A stretch of DNA of 64,000 nt from Streptomyces sp. 1222.5 (GCF_900105245.1 NZ_FNSZ01000001.1:5392001-5456000), one strand, 5' to 3'; counted from the stretch's first letter, positions 24,773-33,592 are shown. Made by a program: numbers and translations. Notes: a model not told the origin generated them from the letters alone.

Positions 24773-26203
24773 TCAGACCACCGGCTCCACCGGCGGCAGC
24801 ACGCCCGTCCGCGCCGCCTCGGCGTACCAGCGGGCGCTCGACTTCGGCGTCCGCTCCAGCGTCGCGTAGTCCACGTACACCGCGCCGAACCGCTTGTCGT
24901 AGCCGTACGCCCACTCGAAGTTGTCCATCAGGGACCACAGGTAGTAGCCGCGGACGTCCGCGCCGTCGGCGAGGGCGCGGCGCACCTCCGCCAGATGACC
25001 GCGCAGGTAGGCGATGCGCTCGGGGTCGTGGACGCTGCCGTCGGGCTCCGGCTTGTCGTCGTAGGCCGCGCCGTTCTCCGTGATGTACAAGGGCAGGCCC
25101 GGAGCCTCGCGCGAGTAGCGCATCAGCAGGTCGTACAGGCCCGTCGGGTCGATCGACCAGCCCATCTCGGTGCGGTCGCCCGGCGACTGGTGGAACAGCA
25201 CGTCGTCGGCGCCCGGCCAGGGGGAGTGGTCGCTGGCGCCGTGGCCGTCCGCCCGCGGACCCCTGACCTCGCCGGGGGCGGCCGACACCAGCGCCGGGGT
25301 GTAGTAGTTCAGGCCCAGCGCGTCCACGGGCGCGTGGATGGTGCGGACGTCGCCGTCGAGGACGTACGACCAGTCGGTGAGGGAGGCCGTCGAGGCGAAC
25401 AGGGTCTCGGGGTAGGCGCCGTGCAGCATCGGTCCGTGGAAGACGCCGTTCGCCAGGTCGTCGATCCGGCGGGCCGCCGCGAGGTCGGCGGGGTCCTGGG
25501 AAAGGGGCCGTACGACCGAGGAGTTGAGGCTGACCGCGATCTTGTCGCGGGCCGGGAGCACCGCGCGGAGCGCCGAGACGCCCAGCCCGTGCGCCAGGTT
25601 GAGGTGGTGCGCCGCGCGCAGGGAGGCCACCGGGTCGGTGCGGCCGGGGGCGTGCACCCCGGAGCCGTAGCCCAGGAAGGCGCTGCACCAGGGCTCGTTC
25701 AGGGTGATCCACTGCTCCACCCGGTCGCCGAGCGCCTCACCGACGAGCTGTGCGTACTCGGCGAACCTGAGCGCGGTGTCCCGCTCCGGCCAGCCGCCCG
25801 CGTCCTCCAGCTCCTGCGGCAGGTCCCAGTGGTAGAGGGTGACGGCCGGCTTGATGCCGCGCTCCAGCAGCTCGTCGACCAGTCGGCGGTAGAAGTCCAG
25901 GCCCACCTGCACGGCCGGGCCCCGGCCGGTCGGCTGCACCCGGGACCAGGAGACGGAGAAGCGGTACGCGCCGAGGCCCAGCTCCGCCATCAGCGCCACG
26001 TCGTCGCGGTAGCGGTGGTAGTGGTCCACAGCGATGTCACCGGTCTCGCCGCCTGCCGTCCTGCCCGGCGTGCGACTGAAGGTGTCCCAGATCGAGGGGG
26101 TGCGGCCACCCTCCCGCACCGCGCCCTCGATCTGGTACGCGGAGGTCGCGGCACCCCACAGGAAGGAGGGAGGGAAGGAGACGGGGGAAACGGAGTCAGG
26201 CAT
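24773..26203 (-). CDS. bglC: family 1 beta-glucosidase
   Basis: 476-aa GH1 beta-glucosidase, intracellular (no signal). The N-terminal FLWGAATSAYQIEGA, the acid/base Glu in ITLNEPWC and the nucleophile Glu in YITENGAAY are all present, as is LWSLMDNFEWAYGY. Role: hydrolysis of cellobiose/cellotriose imported by CebEFG to glucose. In Streptomyces this gene is bglC, next to cebEFG and repressed by CebR. The start ATG at 26203 abuts a CebR box (26203-26216), and the GGGAG inside that box sits 7 bases before the ATG and would serve as RBS, so repressor binding should block both transcription and access to the start. It lies 116 bp downstream of cebG on the same strand. Confidence 0.92.
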   Translation of the reverse strand: MPDSVSPVSFPPSFLWGAATSAYQIEGAVREGGRTPSIWDTFSRTPGRTAGGETGDIAVDHYHRYRDDVALMAELGLGAYRFSVSWSRVQPTGRGPAVQVGLDFYRRLVDELLERGIKPAVTLYHWDLPQELEDAGGWPERDTALRFAEYAQLVGEALGDRVEQWITLNEPWCSAFLGYGSGVHAPGRTDPVASLRAAHHLNLAHGLGVSALRAVLPARDKIAVSLNSSVVRPLSQDPADLAAARRIDDLANGVFHGPMLHGAYPETLFASTASLTDWSYVLDGDVRTIHAPVDALGLNYYTPALVSAAPGEVRGPRADGHGASDHSPWPGADDVLFHQSPGDRTEMGWSIDPTGLYDLLMRYSREAPGLPLYITENGAAYDDKPEPDGSVHDPERIAYLRGHLAEVRRALADGADVRGYYLWSLMDNFEWAYGYDKRFGAVYVDYATLERTPKSSARWYAEAARTGVLPPVEPVV

Positions 26204-26216
26204 GGAAGCGCTCCCA
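26203..26216. promoter_or_regulatory. CebR box at the bglC start
   Basis: TGGGAGCGCTTCCA (read on the minus strand) is the CebR operator TGGGAGCGCTCCCA with one mismatch. Its last base is the A of the bglC ATG. Confidence 0.85.
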
Positions 26217-26319
26217 GAGGGGGTCGAAGGTGACCGACGAGGTAAGGGGGGAGGAGACGGTGCCCGTGGGCGGGAAGGGGGGCCGGGACTGCGGTGGCCC
26301 GGCCCCTGGGGAACGGGCG

Positions 26320-27210
26320 TCAGCCCTTGATCGCGCCCTGCATGATCCCGCCCACGATCTGCTTGCCGAACAGCAGGAAGGCGATCAGCAGCGGCAGCGT
26401 GCCGAGCAGCGCGCCCGCCATGATCACCGCCTGGTCCGGGACATAGCCGGTGCCGAGCGAGTTCAGGGCCACCTGCACGGTCGGGTTCTGCTGGGTGAGG
26501 GCGATGATCGGCCAGAGGAAGTCGTTCCAGGCGAACACGAACGTCAGCAGGCCGAGCACCGCCATCGCGGGCCGGGCCGCCGGGAAGACGACGTGCCACA
26601 CGATCCGCAGACTGCTCGCGCCGTCCACCCGGGCCGCCTCGATCAGCTCCGAGGGCAGCGCCTGCACCAGGTACTGCCGCATGAAGAACGTACCGAAGGC
26701 GGTCACCAGGCTCGGCAGGATCACCGTCTGCAGCTGGTTCGACCAGCCCAGGTCCGACATCCACAGGTACAGCGGTACGACGGCCAGCTGCGGCGGGATC
26801 ATCATGGTGCCGATGGTCAGCAGCAACAGCAGGCCCGAGAACCGGAACCGCAGCTTGGCGAAGGCGAAACCGGCGAGCGTGGAGAACAGCACCGTGCTGA
26901 CGGTGATCGTGCCCGCCACCAGCACCGAGTTGAACATCGCGGTGCCGAGGCCCGCCTGGTCCCAGGCGGCCTCCATGTTCTTGAACAGGTTGCCGCCGAA
27001 CCACAGCGGCGGCGGGGTCTCGGCGAGCCGCCGGTCGGTGCGCGAGGCCGCGATCGCCGTCCACACCAGGGGAGCCAGCGACACGAGGGCGAACACCGTC
27101 AGCACCACGTACGTCACCGGGCCCGCGTGCAGCTGCTTGCCCGCGCCCGTCGCCCGCCGGCGGCGCTCCTTGGCGGGCGCCTGGGGCAGCGTCAGTTCAC
27201 TGGTGGTCAT
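26320..27210 (-). CDS. cebG: cellobiose/cellotriose ABC transporter permease CebG
   Basis: 296-aa MalG-type permease. Six hydrophobic helices are evident, beginning with VTYVVLTVFALVSLAPLVW. The EAA loop is ELIEAARVDGASSLRIVWHV, which contacts the ATPase. The ATG at 27210 overlaps the cebF stop (ATGA), so translation is coupled. No ATPase gene lies here, which fits Streptomyces, where MsiK energises several sugar transporters. It is the last of the cebEFG operon and is followed by bglC with its own CebR box. Confidence 0.92.
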   Translation of the reverse strand: MTTSELTLPQAPAKERRRRATGAGKQLHAGPVTYVVLTVFALVSLAPLVWTAIAASRTDRRLAETPPPLWFGGNLFKNMEAAWDQAGLGTAMFNSVLVAGTITVSTVLFSTLAGFAFAKLRFRFSGLLLLLTIGTMMIPPQLAVVPLYLWMSDLGWSNQLQTVILPSLVTAFGTFFMRQYLVQALPSELIEAARVDGASSLRIVWHVVFPAARPAMAVLGLLTFVFAWNDFLWPIIALTQQNPTVQVALNSLGTGYVPDQAVIMAGALLGTLPLLIAFLLFGKQIVGGIMQGAIKG

Positions 27211-28232
27211 TGGGACTTCCTCAGCCGTCGGGTGAGCAGCAGGTTGACCGCGGCGACGATCAGCAGGATCAGGAACATCGACCACGCGATCGCGGACGCC
27301 TTGCCGAGGTTGCCGATGATCCAGCCCTGGTCGTACATGTACAGACCGAGCGTCTGGTACTGGTGCTCCGAGCCGCCCTTGGACCCGCTCACCCCGCCGA
27401 ACAGCAGGACCTCGCCGAAGAGCTGGGTCGCGCCGATGGTGGAGACGACGACCGTGAACAGGATCGTCGGCCGCAGCTGCGGGACGGTGACGTGCCGGAA
27501 CTGCTGCCAGCGGTTGGCGCCGTCGAGCGCCGCCGACTCGTACAGATCGGCCGGGATCGCCTGCATGGCCGCGAGGTAGATCAGGGCGTTGTAGCCCGTC
27601 CACCGCCAGATCACGATCGACGACACCGCGAACTGCGAACCCCAGTCGGACTCACGCCAGTTGACCGGGTCGACGCCGAAGAAGTGCAGGATCCAGTTGA
27701 TCATGCCGCCGTCCCAGGAGTACAGCAGCGTGAACACCAGGGTCGCCGCGGCCACGGAGGTGGCGTACGGGGTCAGCATCACGACCCGCCACGCGGTGGA
27801 GCCGCGCAGCTTGTAGTTCAGCAGGTGCGCCAGCCCGAGCGCGGCCAGCAGCTGCGGAACGGTCGAGATGAGGCCGATGGTGAAGGTGTTCCTCAGGGCG
27901 TTCCAGAAGAAGTCCGAGGACAGCAGGTTCTCGTAGTTGTCCAGGCCCGCCCAGGTCTGGTGGTCGAGGGACGACAGCTGCACGTCGTGCAGCGAGTACC
28001 AGGCCGTGTAGAGCAGCGGGACCAGGGAGAAGGCCCCGAAGAGAAGGAAGAAGGGGGCGACGAAGGCGTACGGCGACGCCTTCATGTCCCAGCGGTACAG
28101 CCGGCTGCGCCAGGAGTCGGCGCCTGCCGGCGTACCGCGACCCTGAGCGCCCCGGGCCGCGCCCGGCGGGGTGCCGGGCGCGGCCTCGGCGCTCGACGCG
28201 GGATGCGCGAGAGCCTCTTTGGAGCTGGTCAC
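27207..28232 (-). CDS. cebF: cellobiose/cellotriose ABC transporter permease CebF
   Basis: 341-aa MalF-type permease. A polar N-terminal ~50 residues is followed by six membrane helices starting at YAFVAPFFLLFGAFSLVPLL. The EAA loop is LYESAALDGANRWQQFRHV. It starts at a GTG (28232) overlapping the cebE stop by 4 bases (GTGA) and ends in an ATGA overlap with cebG. It forms the membrane channel with CebG for cellobiose/cellotriose delivered by CebE. Expression should follow the CebR box upstream of cebE. Confidence 0.92.
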   Translation of the reverse strand: MTSSKEALAHPASSAEAAPGTPPGAARGAQGRGTPAGADSWRSRLYRWDMKASPYAFVAPFFLLFGAFSLVPLLYTAWYSLHDVQLSSLDHQTWAGLDNYENLLSSDFFWNALRNTFTIGLISTVPQLLAALGLAHLLNYKLRGSTAWRVVMLTPYATSVAAATLVFTLLYSWDGGMINWILHFFGVDPVNWRESDWGSQFAVSSIVIWRWTGYNALIYLAAMQAIPADLYESAALDGANRWQQFRHVTVPQLRPTILFTVVVSTIGATQLFGEVLLFGGVSGSKGGSEHQYQTLGLYMYDQGWIIGNLGKASAIAWSMFLILLIVAAVNLLLTRRLRKSQ

Positions 28233-29560
28233 TGGCCGAGCACGTCCTTGATCTCATTCTTCGCGGCGTCCCAGCCCTGGGCGGGCGTCCTGCCCTTCTG
28301 CTCCACCTGGAGGATGCCGACGTCCGTGAGCGCGGTGTTGATCGGCTGGTCCTTGATGCCGAAGTACTGCGTCGGGATCGTCTTCGCCGAGTCGGAGAAG
28401 ATCTGCGTGATCGGCGCGTCGGAGAAGTACGCGGTGGTGTCCGCGGCCGGCTTCAGGCTGCCGTACGCCGACGGGGTGGAGGGGAAGCTCGCCTGCTTGG
28501 CGAAGACCTTCGCCTGCTGCTCCGGGGCGGTCAGCCACTTCGCGAGGGCGATGGCCTCCTTCTGGTGCTTGCCCGCGGTCGGCACCCCGAGGAAGGAGCC
28601 GCCCCAGTTGGCCGCGGTGGGCGCCGCCGCCACGTCCCAGTTGCCCTTGCCGGAGTCGCCGGACTTCTGCTCGATGTAGCCCATCATCCAGGCCGGGCAG
28701 GCCACGGTCGCGAAGGTGCCGTTGGCGAAGCCCTGGTCCCACGGCTTGTCGAACTGCTTCAGCTTGGCGGACATGTCGCTGGTGGCCACGCTCATCGCGA
28801 CGTCCCAGGCGGTCTTCACGCCCTCGGACTTGTCCCAGATGACGTTGTCGCCCTTGTCGTAGTACCGCTCACTCCCGCCGCCGAGGGCCGCGTTGTAGAC
28901 GGAGGACGCGGAGTCCACGAACTTGGTGCCCTTGGGCGCCTTCTTCATGTACTGCTTGCCGAGGTCGACGTACTTGGCCCAGTCGCCCTTCCAGGCGTCG
29001 GCGAGCTTGGTGCGGTCGGTCGGCAGGCCGGCCTTCTGGAAGAGGTCCTTGCGGTAGCAGATCGCCATCGGGCCGATGTCGGTGCCGAGCCCGATGAGCT
29101 TGCCGTCCTTGGTGGTGGCCTGGGCGTTCTTCCAGTCCAGCCACTGGGACTTGTCGACGTCCTTGCCGAGGTCGGCGAACTTCGCGCCCTGCGTCTGCAC
29201 GGCCTCGGTGATGTTGCCGACCTCGATGGCCTGGATGTCGTCGGTGCCGGAGCCGGCCTGGAGGCGGGTGAGCACCTTCGGCCAGTAGACGTCGGTACGG
29301 GTGGTGACGTTCTCCTTGATGTTGATGTCCTTGTGGAGCTTCATGTACTCGTCGTAGAGGCCGGCCTGCTTGTAGCCGAAGACGCCGAAGGTCCCGACGG
29401 TCAGCGTGATCCTGCCGTTGCCGTCGCCGTTTCCACCGCCGTCCGAGTTCGACGAGCCGTCGTCCGAGTCGTTGGCGCAGCCGGCCAGCAGCCCTGTGGC
29501 CAGCGCGGCGACGACCGCGAGGGCCCCCAGCCTGCGTGACCCGCGGATGCTCGTGCGCAT
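28229..29560 (-). CDS. cebE: cellobiose/cellotriose-binding lipoprotein CebE
   Basis: 443-aa family-1 extracellular solute-binding lipoprotein. The signal peptide ends in the lipobox LLAGC (lipid Cys near 28), then a Ser/Asp/Gly-rich tether. The mature lobe begins ITLTVGTFGVFGYKQAGL; the MalE-like features continue with NWGGSFLGVPTAGKHQKEA. The ATG at 29560 has a good AGGAGG. It is the first gene of cebEFG; a perfect CebR box lies 119 bp upstream. CebE of pathogenic and saprophytic Streptomyces binds cellobiose/cellotriose; assignment here rests on this operon context and sequence type. Confidence 0.92.
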   Translation of the reverse strand: MRTSIRGSRRLGALAVVAALATGLLAGCANDSDDGSSNSDGGGNGDGNGRITLTVGTFGVFGYKQAGLYDEYMKLHKDINIKENVTTRTDVYWPKVLTRLQAGSGTDDIQAIEVGNITEAVQTQGAKFADLGKDVDKSQWLDWKNAQATTKDGKLIGLGTDIGPMAICYRKDLFQKAGLPTDRTKLADAWKGDWAKYVDLGKQYMKKAPKGTKFVDSASSVYNAALGGGSERYYDKGDNVIWDKSEGVKTAWDVAMSVATSDMSAKLKQFDKPWDQGFANGTFATVACPAWMMGYIEQKSGDSGKGNWDVAAAPTAANWGGSFLGVPTAGKHQKEAIALAKWLTAPEQQAKVFAKQASFPSTPSAYGSLKPAADTTAYFSDAPITQIFSDSAKTIPTQYFGIKDQPINTALTDVGILQVEQKGRTPAQGWDAAKNEIKDVLGQ

Positions 29561-29894
29561 TGCGTCCTCCTGTTGCCTGACGTGCCGACCCCCCGGCCAA
29601 CTGCACTGGAATGAGGCCCGTTCGTACTCGCTGCGGCTCGGGCGGGGAACGTGCGGGATGTGTAGGTGTCAGGTACTGTGGGAGCGCTCCCACAAGTGAT
29701 GTGTTGAAGATTCGCGGGTCCGGGGCGGGGTGTCAAGGGAGGGGACGGGGCCAAGTCCGTTCAGTTATCGGGACGTTAACTGGACCGGCGGCCTCCGGAA
29801 CAGCGGGGCGGCGGGCGCACACGGGCGGCGACCACGGAGAACGGTGCTGTTACATTCGGCCAGCACGATCGACGCGGCGAGAGAGGCGGAGCCC
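29561..29894. other. divergent regulatory region between cebE and cebR
   Basis: About 334 bp without a gene. It carries the CebR box at 29679-29692 and the cebE RBS at its left end. I see no second CebR box near cebR, so any autoregulation would have to act from the same site. Confidence 0.6.
29679..29692. promoter_or_regulatory. CebR operator (perfect palindrome)
   Basis: TGGGAGCGCTCCCA is identical to the 14-bp CebR consensus. The dyad extends to 18 bp (29677-29694). It lies 119 bp upstream of cebE and 203 bp upstream of cebR. Confidence 0.93.
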
Positions 29895-30950
29895 ATGGCA
29901 GGCCAGGGAGGGCGGGGCCGGAGCGGTGGGCGGCCCACGCTCGAGGAAGTCGCCGCCCGGGCCGGGGTCGGCCGGGGCACGGTGTCGCGGGTGATCAACG
30001 GCTCGCCCCGGGTCAGCGACGCCACCCGGGCCGCGGTCGAGGCCGCGGTCGCCGAACTCGGCTATGTGCCCAACACCGCGGCCCGCGCCCTCGCCGCCAA
30101 CCGCACCGACGCCATCGCGCTCGTCGTCCCCGAGCCGGAGACCCGGTTCTTCGCGGAGCCGTACTTCTCGGACATGCTGCGCGGTGTCGGTGCCGAACTC
30201 TCCGAGACCGAGATGCAGTTGCTGCTGATCTTCGCGGGCAGCGACCGCGAGCGGCAGCGGCTCGCCCAGTACCTCGCGGCCCACCGCGTCGACGGCGTCC
30301 TGCTGGTCTCGGTGCACGCCGACGACCCCCTGCCCGATCTCCTCGCCCAACTGGAGATCCCGGCCGTGATCAGCGGCCCGCGCTCGGCCGGCGAGACGCT
30401 CACCTCGGTGGACTCCGACAACTACGGCGGCGCCCGCTCGGCGGTGGAGCACCTGCTGTCCCGGGGCCGCCGGCGGATCGCGCACATCACCGGCCGCCTG
30501 GACGTCTACGGCGCCCAGCGCCGTGTCGACGGCTACCGCGAGGCGCTGCGCGACGCGGGCCACGAGGTGGACGATCTCCTGGTCGAGCCGGGGGACTTCA
30601 CCGAGGAGGGCGGCCGCCGGGCGATGTCGGTGCTGCTCGGCCGCCACCCCGACCTGGACGCGGTCTTCGCCGGCTCGGACGTGATGGCGGCCGGCGCCCG
30701 CCAGGTGCTGCGCGAGGCGGGCCGCCGCATCCCGGACGACGTGGCCCTGGTCGGTTACGACGACTCGGCCATCGCCCGCCACATGGATCCGCCGCTCACC
30801 AGCGTCCGCCAGCCCATAGAGGAGATGGGCCGCGCCATGATCGACCTGCTTCTGGCGGAGATCGCCGACCGCCGCCCGTCCGCCACCCGGGACCTGGAGC
30901 GACGGCACACGGTGCTGCCGACGGAGCTGGTGACGCGGGCGTCGTCCTAG
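29895..30950 (+). CDS. cebR: LacI-family repressor CebR
   Basis: 351-aa LacI/GalR regulator. The N-terminal HTH (about 14-60) reads PTLEEVAARAGVGRGTVSRVINGS, here split as recognition helix GRGTVSRVINGS and hinge AARALAANRTDA. The periplasmic-binding-like effector domain follows, with VDGVLLVSVH, SVDSDNYGGAR and LVGYDDSAIARHMDPPLTSV. Known CebR represses cebEFG and bglC and is released by cellobiose/cellotriose. The ATG at 29895 has GGAGGC-type sequence upstream. It is divergent from cebE with the operator between them. Confidence 0.92.
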   Translation: MAGQGGRGRSGGRPTLEEVAARAGVGRGTVSRVINGSPRVSDATRAAVEAAVAELGYVPNTAARALAANRTDAIALVVPEPETRFFAEPYFSDMLRGVGAELSETEMQLLLIFAGSDRERQRLAQYLAAHRVDGVLLVSVHADDPLPDLLAQLEIPAVISGPRSAGETLTSVDSDNYGGARSAVEHLLSRGRRRIAHITGRLDVYGAQRRVDGYREALRDAGHEVDDLLVEPGDFTEEGGRRAMSVLLGRHPDLDAVFAGSDVMAAGARQVLREAGRRIPDDVALVGYDDSAIARHMDPPLTSVRQPIEEMGRAMIDLLLAEIADRRPSATRDLERRHTVLPTELVTRASS

Positions 30951-31047
30951 GGGGCGCCCCGGAGGTCCGCCCGGATGCCGGGCGTACCCGGCTCCCGGCG
31001 CCGGCCGCGCGCCCGAGAGGGGAAGCGCCCACGGGAGGGGAAAACGA

Positions 31048-31089
31048 ATCAGCCGGTGACCCCGTCTTCCGACGGAGTCACCGGCTGAT
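31048..31089. terminator. hairpin terminator downstream of tRNA-His
   Basis: Arms 31048-31060 and 31077-31089 (13 bp, perfect). On the minus strand the stem is followed by TTCGTTTTCC, giving an intrinsic terminator for tRNA-His; it may also stop the cebR transcript coming from the other side. Confidence 0.8.
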
Positions 31090-31096
31090 CACACAG

Positions 31097-31170
31097 GGTG
31101 AGTGACGGGACTTGAACCCGCGGCATCCTGGACCACAACCAGGTGCTCTACCAGCTGAGCTACACCCACC
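31097..31170 (-). tRNA. tRNA-His (GTG anticodon)
   Basis: Cloverleaf on the minus strand with the 8-bp acceptor stem typical of tRNA-His: GGTGGGTG pairs with CACTCACC, including the extra G-1:C73 pair. The D-arm is GCTCAGCTGGTAGAGC, the anticodon stem-loop CCTGGTTGTGGTCCAGG has anticodon GTG, and the T-arm is GCGGGTTCAAGTCCCGT. No CCA is encoded. It lies downstream of ornA on the same strand. Confidence 0.95.
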
Positions 31171-31286
31171 ATGACCGGCATTTCGAGGAGTGCCCTCCCC
31201 GACCGGCTGAGAAGAAGTCTACAGGGTCCGAAGGGGTGCTCGCGCACAGGTTTTCGCGCGGGCCTTCCGAACGGACCCCGGCGGGA

Positions 31287-31889
31287 CTAGTGCGCGGGCA
31301 CGACGTGCTTGGCGGCGATCGCCCTGGCGGTGTCGGTGTCCGGGCCGGGCTGCGGGACGAAGACGGCCTCGCGGTAGTAGCGCAGCTCGGCGATGGACTC
31401 GCGGATGTCGGCGAGCGCCCGGTGGTTGCCGTTCTTCTCCGGGCTGTTGAAGTACGCCCTCGGGTACCAGCGGCGGGCCAGCTCCTTGATCGAGGAGACG
31501 TCCACGATCCGGTAGTGGAGGTATTCCTCCAGGGTCGGCATGTCCCGCAGCAGGAAGCCGCGGTCGGTGCCGACGGAGTTGCCGCACAGCGGAGCCTTGC
31601 CGGGCTCCTTGACGTGCTCGCGGACATAGGCGAGGACCTGCTCCTCGGCGTCCGTCAGGGTCGTGCCGTTCTCCAGTTCGGCGAGCAGCCCGGACGCGGT
31701 GTGCATCTGACGCACCACCTCCGGCATCGTCTCCAGTGCCCGGGCCGGCGGACGGATGACGATGTCCACTCCCTCGCCGAGTACGTTCAGCTCGGAGTCG
31801 GTGACGAGGGCGGCCACCTCGATGAGAGCGTCGTCGGACAGCGAGAGGCCGGTCATCTCGCAGTCGATCCACACCATGCGATCGTTCAT
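31287..31889 (-). CDS. ornA: oligoribonuclease
   Basis: 200-aa DEDDh-family 3'-5' exoribonuclease. Exo I WIDCEMTGL (Asp and Glu), Exo II around NSVGTDRGFL and Exo III HRALADIRES with the catalytic His/Asp are all present. Length equals the usual 180-205 aa. It degrades 2-5-nt RNAs, including pGpG from c-di-GMP breakdown, which ties it to CdgA in this window; the Streptomyces gene ornA affects growth and sporulation. The ATG at 31889 (MNDRMVWID) is preferred over the one at 31898. It lies downstream of adpA on the same strand, separated by the hairpin at 31964-31988. Confidence 0.95.
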   Translation of the reverse strand: MNDRMVWIDCEMTGLSLSDDALIEVAALVTDSELNVLGEGVDIVIRPPARALETMPEVVRQMHTASGLLAELENGTTLTDAEEQVLAYVREHVKEPGKAPLCGNSVGTDRGFLLRDMPTLEEYLHYRIVDVSSIKELARRWYPRAYFNSPEKNGNHRALADIRESIAELRYYREAVFVPQPGPDTDTARAIAAKHVVPAH

Positions 31890-31963
31890 GTGTCTCACCT
31901 TACGGCGCGCCGCGCCGCGCCGGACCGGGCATGCGGTGACCTGGTGTCCGCGGCCACGGCAAA

Positions 31964-31988
31964 GGGGGCGGAGTCGGACTCCGCCCCC
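31964..31988 (-). terminator. terminator between adpA and ornA
   Basis: A perfect 10-bp stem (up to 12 bp if the tight loop closes) of GGGGGCGGAG type lies 13 bases after the adpA stop on the minus strand and is followed by TTTGCC. It probably ends adpA mRNA and isolates ornA. Confidence 0.75.
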
Positions 31989-32001
31989 TCGCGTTCCTCG
32001 C

Positions 32002-33213
32002 TCAGCTGCCGCTGCGCGGACCCGGCAGCAGGCTCACCGCGCCGGCCGTGCGGCGGCTCTGCATCGGCACCCCGTTGTCCGGGTGCAGCATGGCCGGCAC
32101 ATGACCCAGCGGTCCCGGGCCGCCGGGCAGACCCGAGGGCTGCCCCTGCTGACCGGGAGCCGACAGGGCGTCCGGATCACCCGGCCGGTCGCCCTGCGGC
32201 CGGCGGGCCCGGTAGGCGGCCCGGTAGGCGGCCGGGGACGAGCCGAGCTGGCGGCGGAAGTGCCCGCGCAGCGCGACGGGGGAGCGGAAGCCGCACCGGC
32301 CCGCCACCTCGTCCACGGAGTAGTCCGACGTCTCCAGCAGCCGCTGCGCCTGCAGCACCCGCTGCGTGATCAGCCACTGCAGCGGTGCGCTGCCGGTCAG
32401 CGAGCGGAACCGGCGGTCGAACGTACGGCGGCTCATGTAGGCGCGTGCCGCCAGCGTCTCCACGTCGAACTGCTCGTGGAGGTGTTCCAGCGCCCAGGCG
32501 ACGACCTCGGCGAGCGGGTCGGCGCCGATCTCCTCGGGTAAAGACCTGTCGAGATAGCGCTCCTGACCGCCGCTGCGGCGCGGTGGCACCACCAGGCGCC
32601 GGGCCAGCGCGCCGGCCGCCTCGTTGCCGTGGTCGGTCCGCACGATGTGCAGACACAGGTCGATCCCCGCGGCCGTACCGGCCGACGTCAGCACATCGCC
32701 GTCGTCGACGAACAGCTCCCGTGGATCGACGTGCACCGACGGATAGCGCTTGGCCAGCGTCGGTGCGTACATCCAGTGGGTCGTCGCCGGCCGCCCGTCC
32801 AGCAGTCCGGCCGCCGCGAGCACGAAGGCACCCGTGCAGAGGCCCACGATGCGGGCACCCTCCTCGTGCGCTCTGCGCAGCGCGTCGAGCGCTTCCTCCG
32901 GCGGCGGCGAGGTGATCGAACGCCAGGCCGGCACGACGACCGTCCCGGCGCGGGAGATCGCCTCCAGCCCATGCGGCGCGGTGAGTTCCAGGCCCCCTGT
33001 GGTCCGCAGCGGGCCTTCCTCGCCGGCGCACACCAGTAGTCGGTAGCGCGGCACTCCGGCGTCCTGGCGGTCGATCCCGAACACCGAAAGCGGAATGGAA
33101 CTCTCGAAGATGGGGCCGCCGCTGAACAGCAGCACCGCGACGATCTCCTTGCGGCGTCGCCCGGAGAGTTTCCGGGCCGCGGCTTCCGGCGCGGCAGTGG
33201 AGTCGTGGCTCAT
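32002..33213 (-). CDS. adpA: AraC-family developmental master regulator AdpA
   Basis: 403-aa AdpA (BldH). The N-terminal half is a GATase1/DJ-1/PfpI-like dimerisation domain (about 25-210; VAVLLFSGGPIFESSIPL, IVGLCTGAFVLAAAGLL). The C-terminal half is a double-HTH AraC DNA-binding domain (about 225-325; LAARAYMSRRTFDRRFRSL and VDEVAGRCGFRSPVALRGHF). The last ~70 residues are low-complexity. A Leu in DRSLPEE is encoded by the rare TTA codon (32539-32541), so translation should need bldA tRNA, as known for adpA. The ATG at 33213 has a G-rich RBS. A match to the AdpA operator lies 132 bp upstream. ornA is downstream, as in other Streptomyces. Confidence 0.96.
   Translation of the reverse strand: MSHDSTAAPEAAARKLSGRRRKEIVAVLLFSGGPIFESSIPLSVFGIDRQDAGVPRYRLLVCAGEEGPLRTTGGLELTAPHGLEAISRAGTVVVPAWRSITSPPPEEALDALRRAHEEGARIVGLCTGAFVLAAAGLLDGRPATTHWMYAPTLAKRYPSVHVDPRELFVDDGDVLTSAGTAAGIDLCLHIVRTDHGNEAAGALARRLVVPPRRSGGQERYLDRSLPEEIGADPLAEVVAWALEHLHEQFDVETLAARAYMSRRTFDRRFRSLTGSAPLQWLITQRVLQAQRLLETSDYSVDEVAGRCGFRSPVALRGHFRRQLGSSPAAYRAAYRARRPQGDRPGDPDALSAPGQQGQPSGLPGGPGPLGHVPAMLHPDNGVPMQSRRTAGAVSLLPGPRSGS
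32539..32541 (-). other. TTA (bldA-dependent) leucine codon in adpA
   Basis: The plus strand reads TAA in frame with adpA, giving TTA for the Leu of DRSLPEE between the two domains. This is the conserved position of the regulatory rare codon in adpA genes. Confidence 0.95.
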
Positions 33214-33592
33214 ACTGCTAAGCCCCCCTCGGTGGTCGCGGCTCCTCGGTTGTGTCGCTCCTGCACGTTTCCCCTCGGTCCTGCACGAGTCCCCCGCCGT
33301 AAAGACAGTCAAGATCGAATCTACTGGCTCCCGCGGTCTGACGGTGGCCAGTTCGACACGCCGTGGATTGTCGACATGACAACTTGGCGTGAAGCATTCG
33401 ATCACGAAGCGTTGCACTCGCGGGCCGCACTGGGAAGTACGCCTTGTCGCAGTGGCCAAACCGCGTAGGGTGCGCAGCCGTCCCTGGACCCTTTCCGTGC
33501 AGGTGGAACGGGGGTCGGGGGGCCTTTCGGCCCCCTCCGGGGCGGTATCCGGAAGTTGGCTGAAAAGATGCGCTCGGGGGTACGGAAACCGG
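33214..33592. other. adpA upstream regulatory region
   Basis: About 380 bp without a gene between adpA and the 96-aa membrane protein gene, both on the minus strand. Long promoter regions are usual for adpA. It contains the AdpA-type site at 33345-33354. AT-richer patches occur around 33300-33320 and 33375-33410, possible promoter positions. No hairpin stands out. Confidence 0.5.
33345..33354. promoter_or_regulatory. AdpA-binding-type site upstream of adpA
   Basis: TGGCCAGTTC fits the AdpA consensus TGGCSNGWWY at every position. It lies 132 bp upstream of the adpA start, consistent with the autorepression described for AdpA. Confidence 0.6.
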
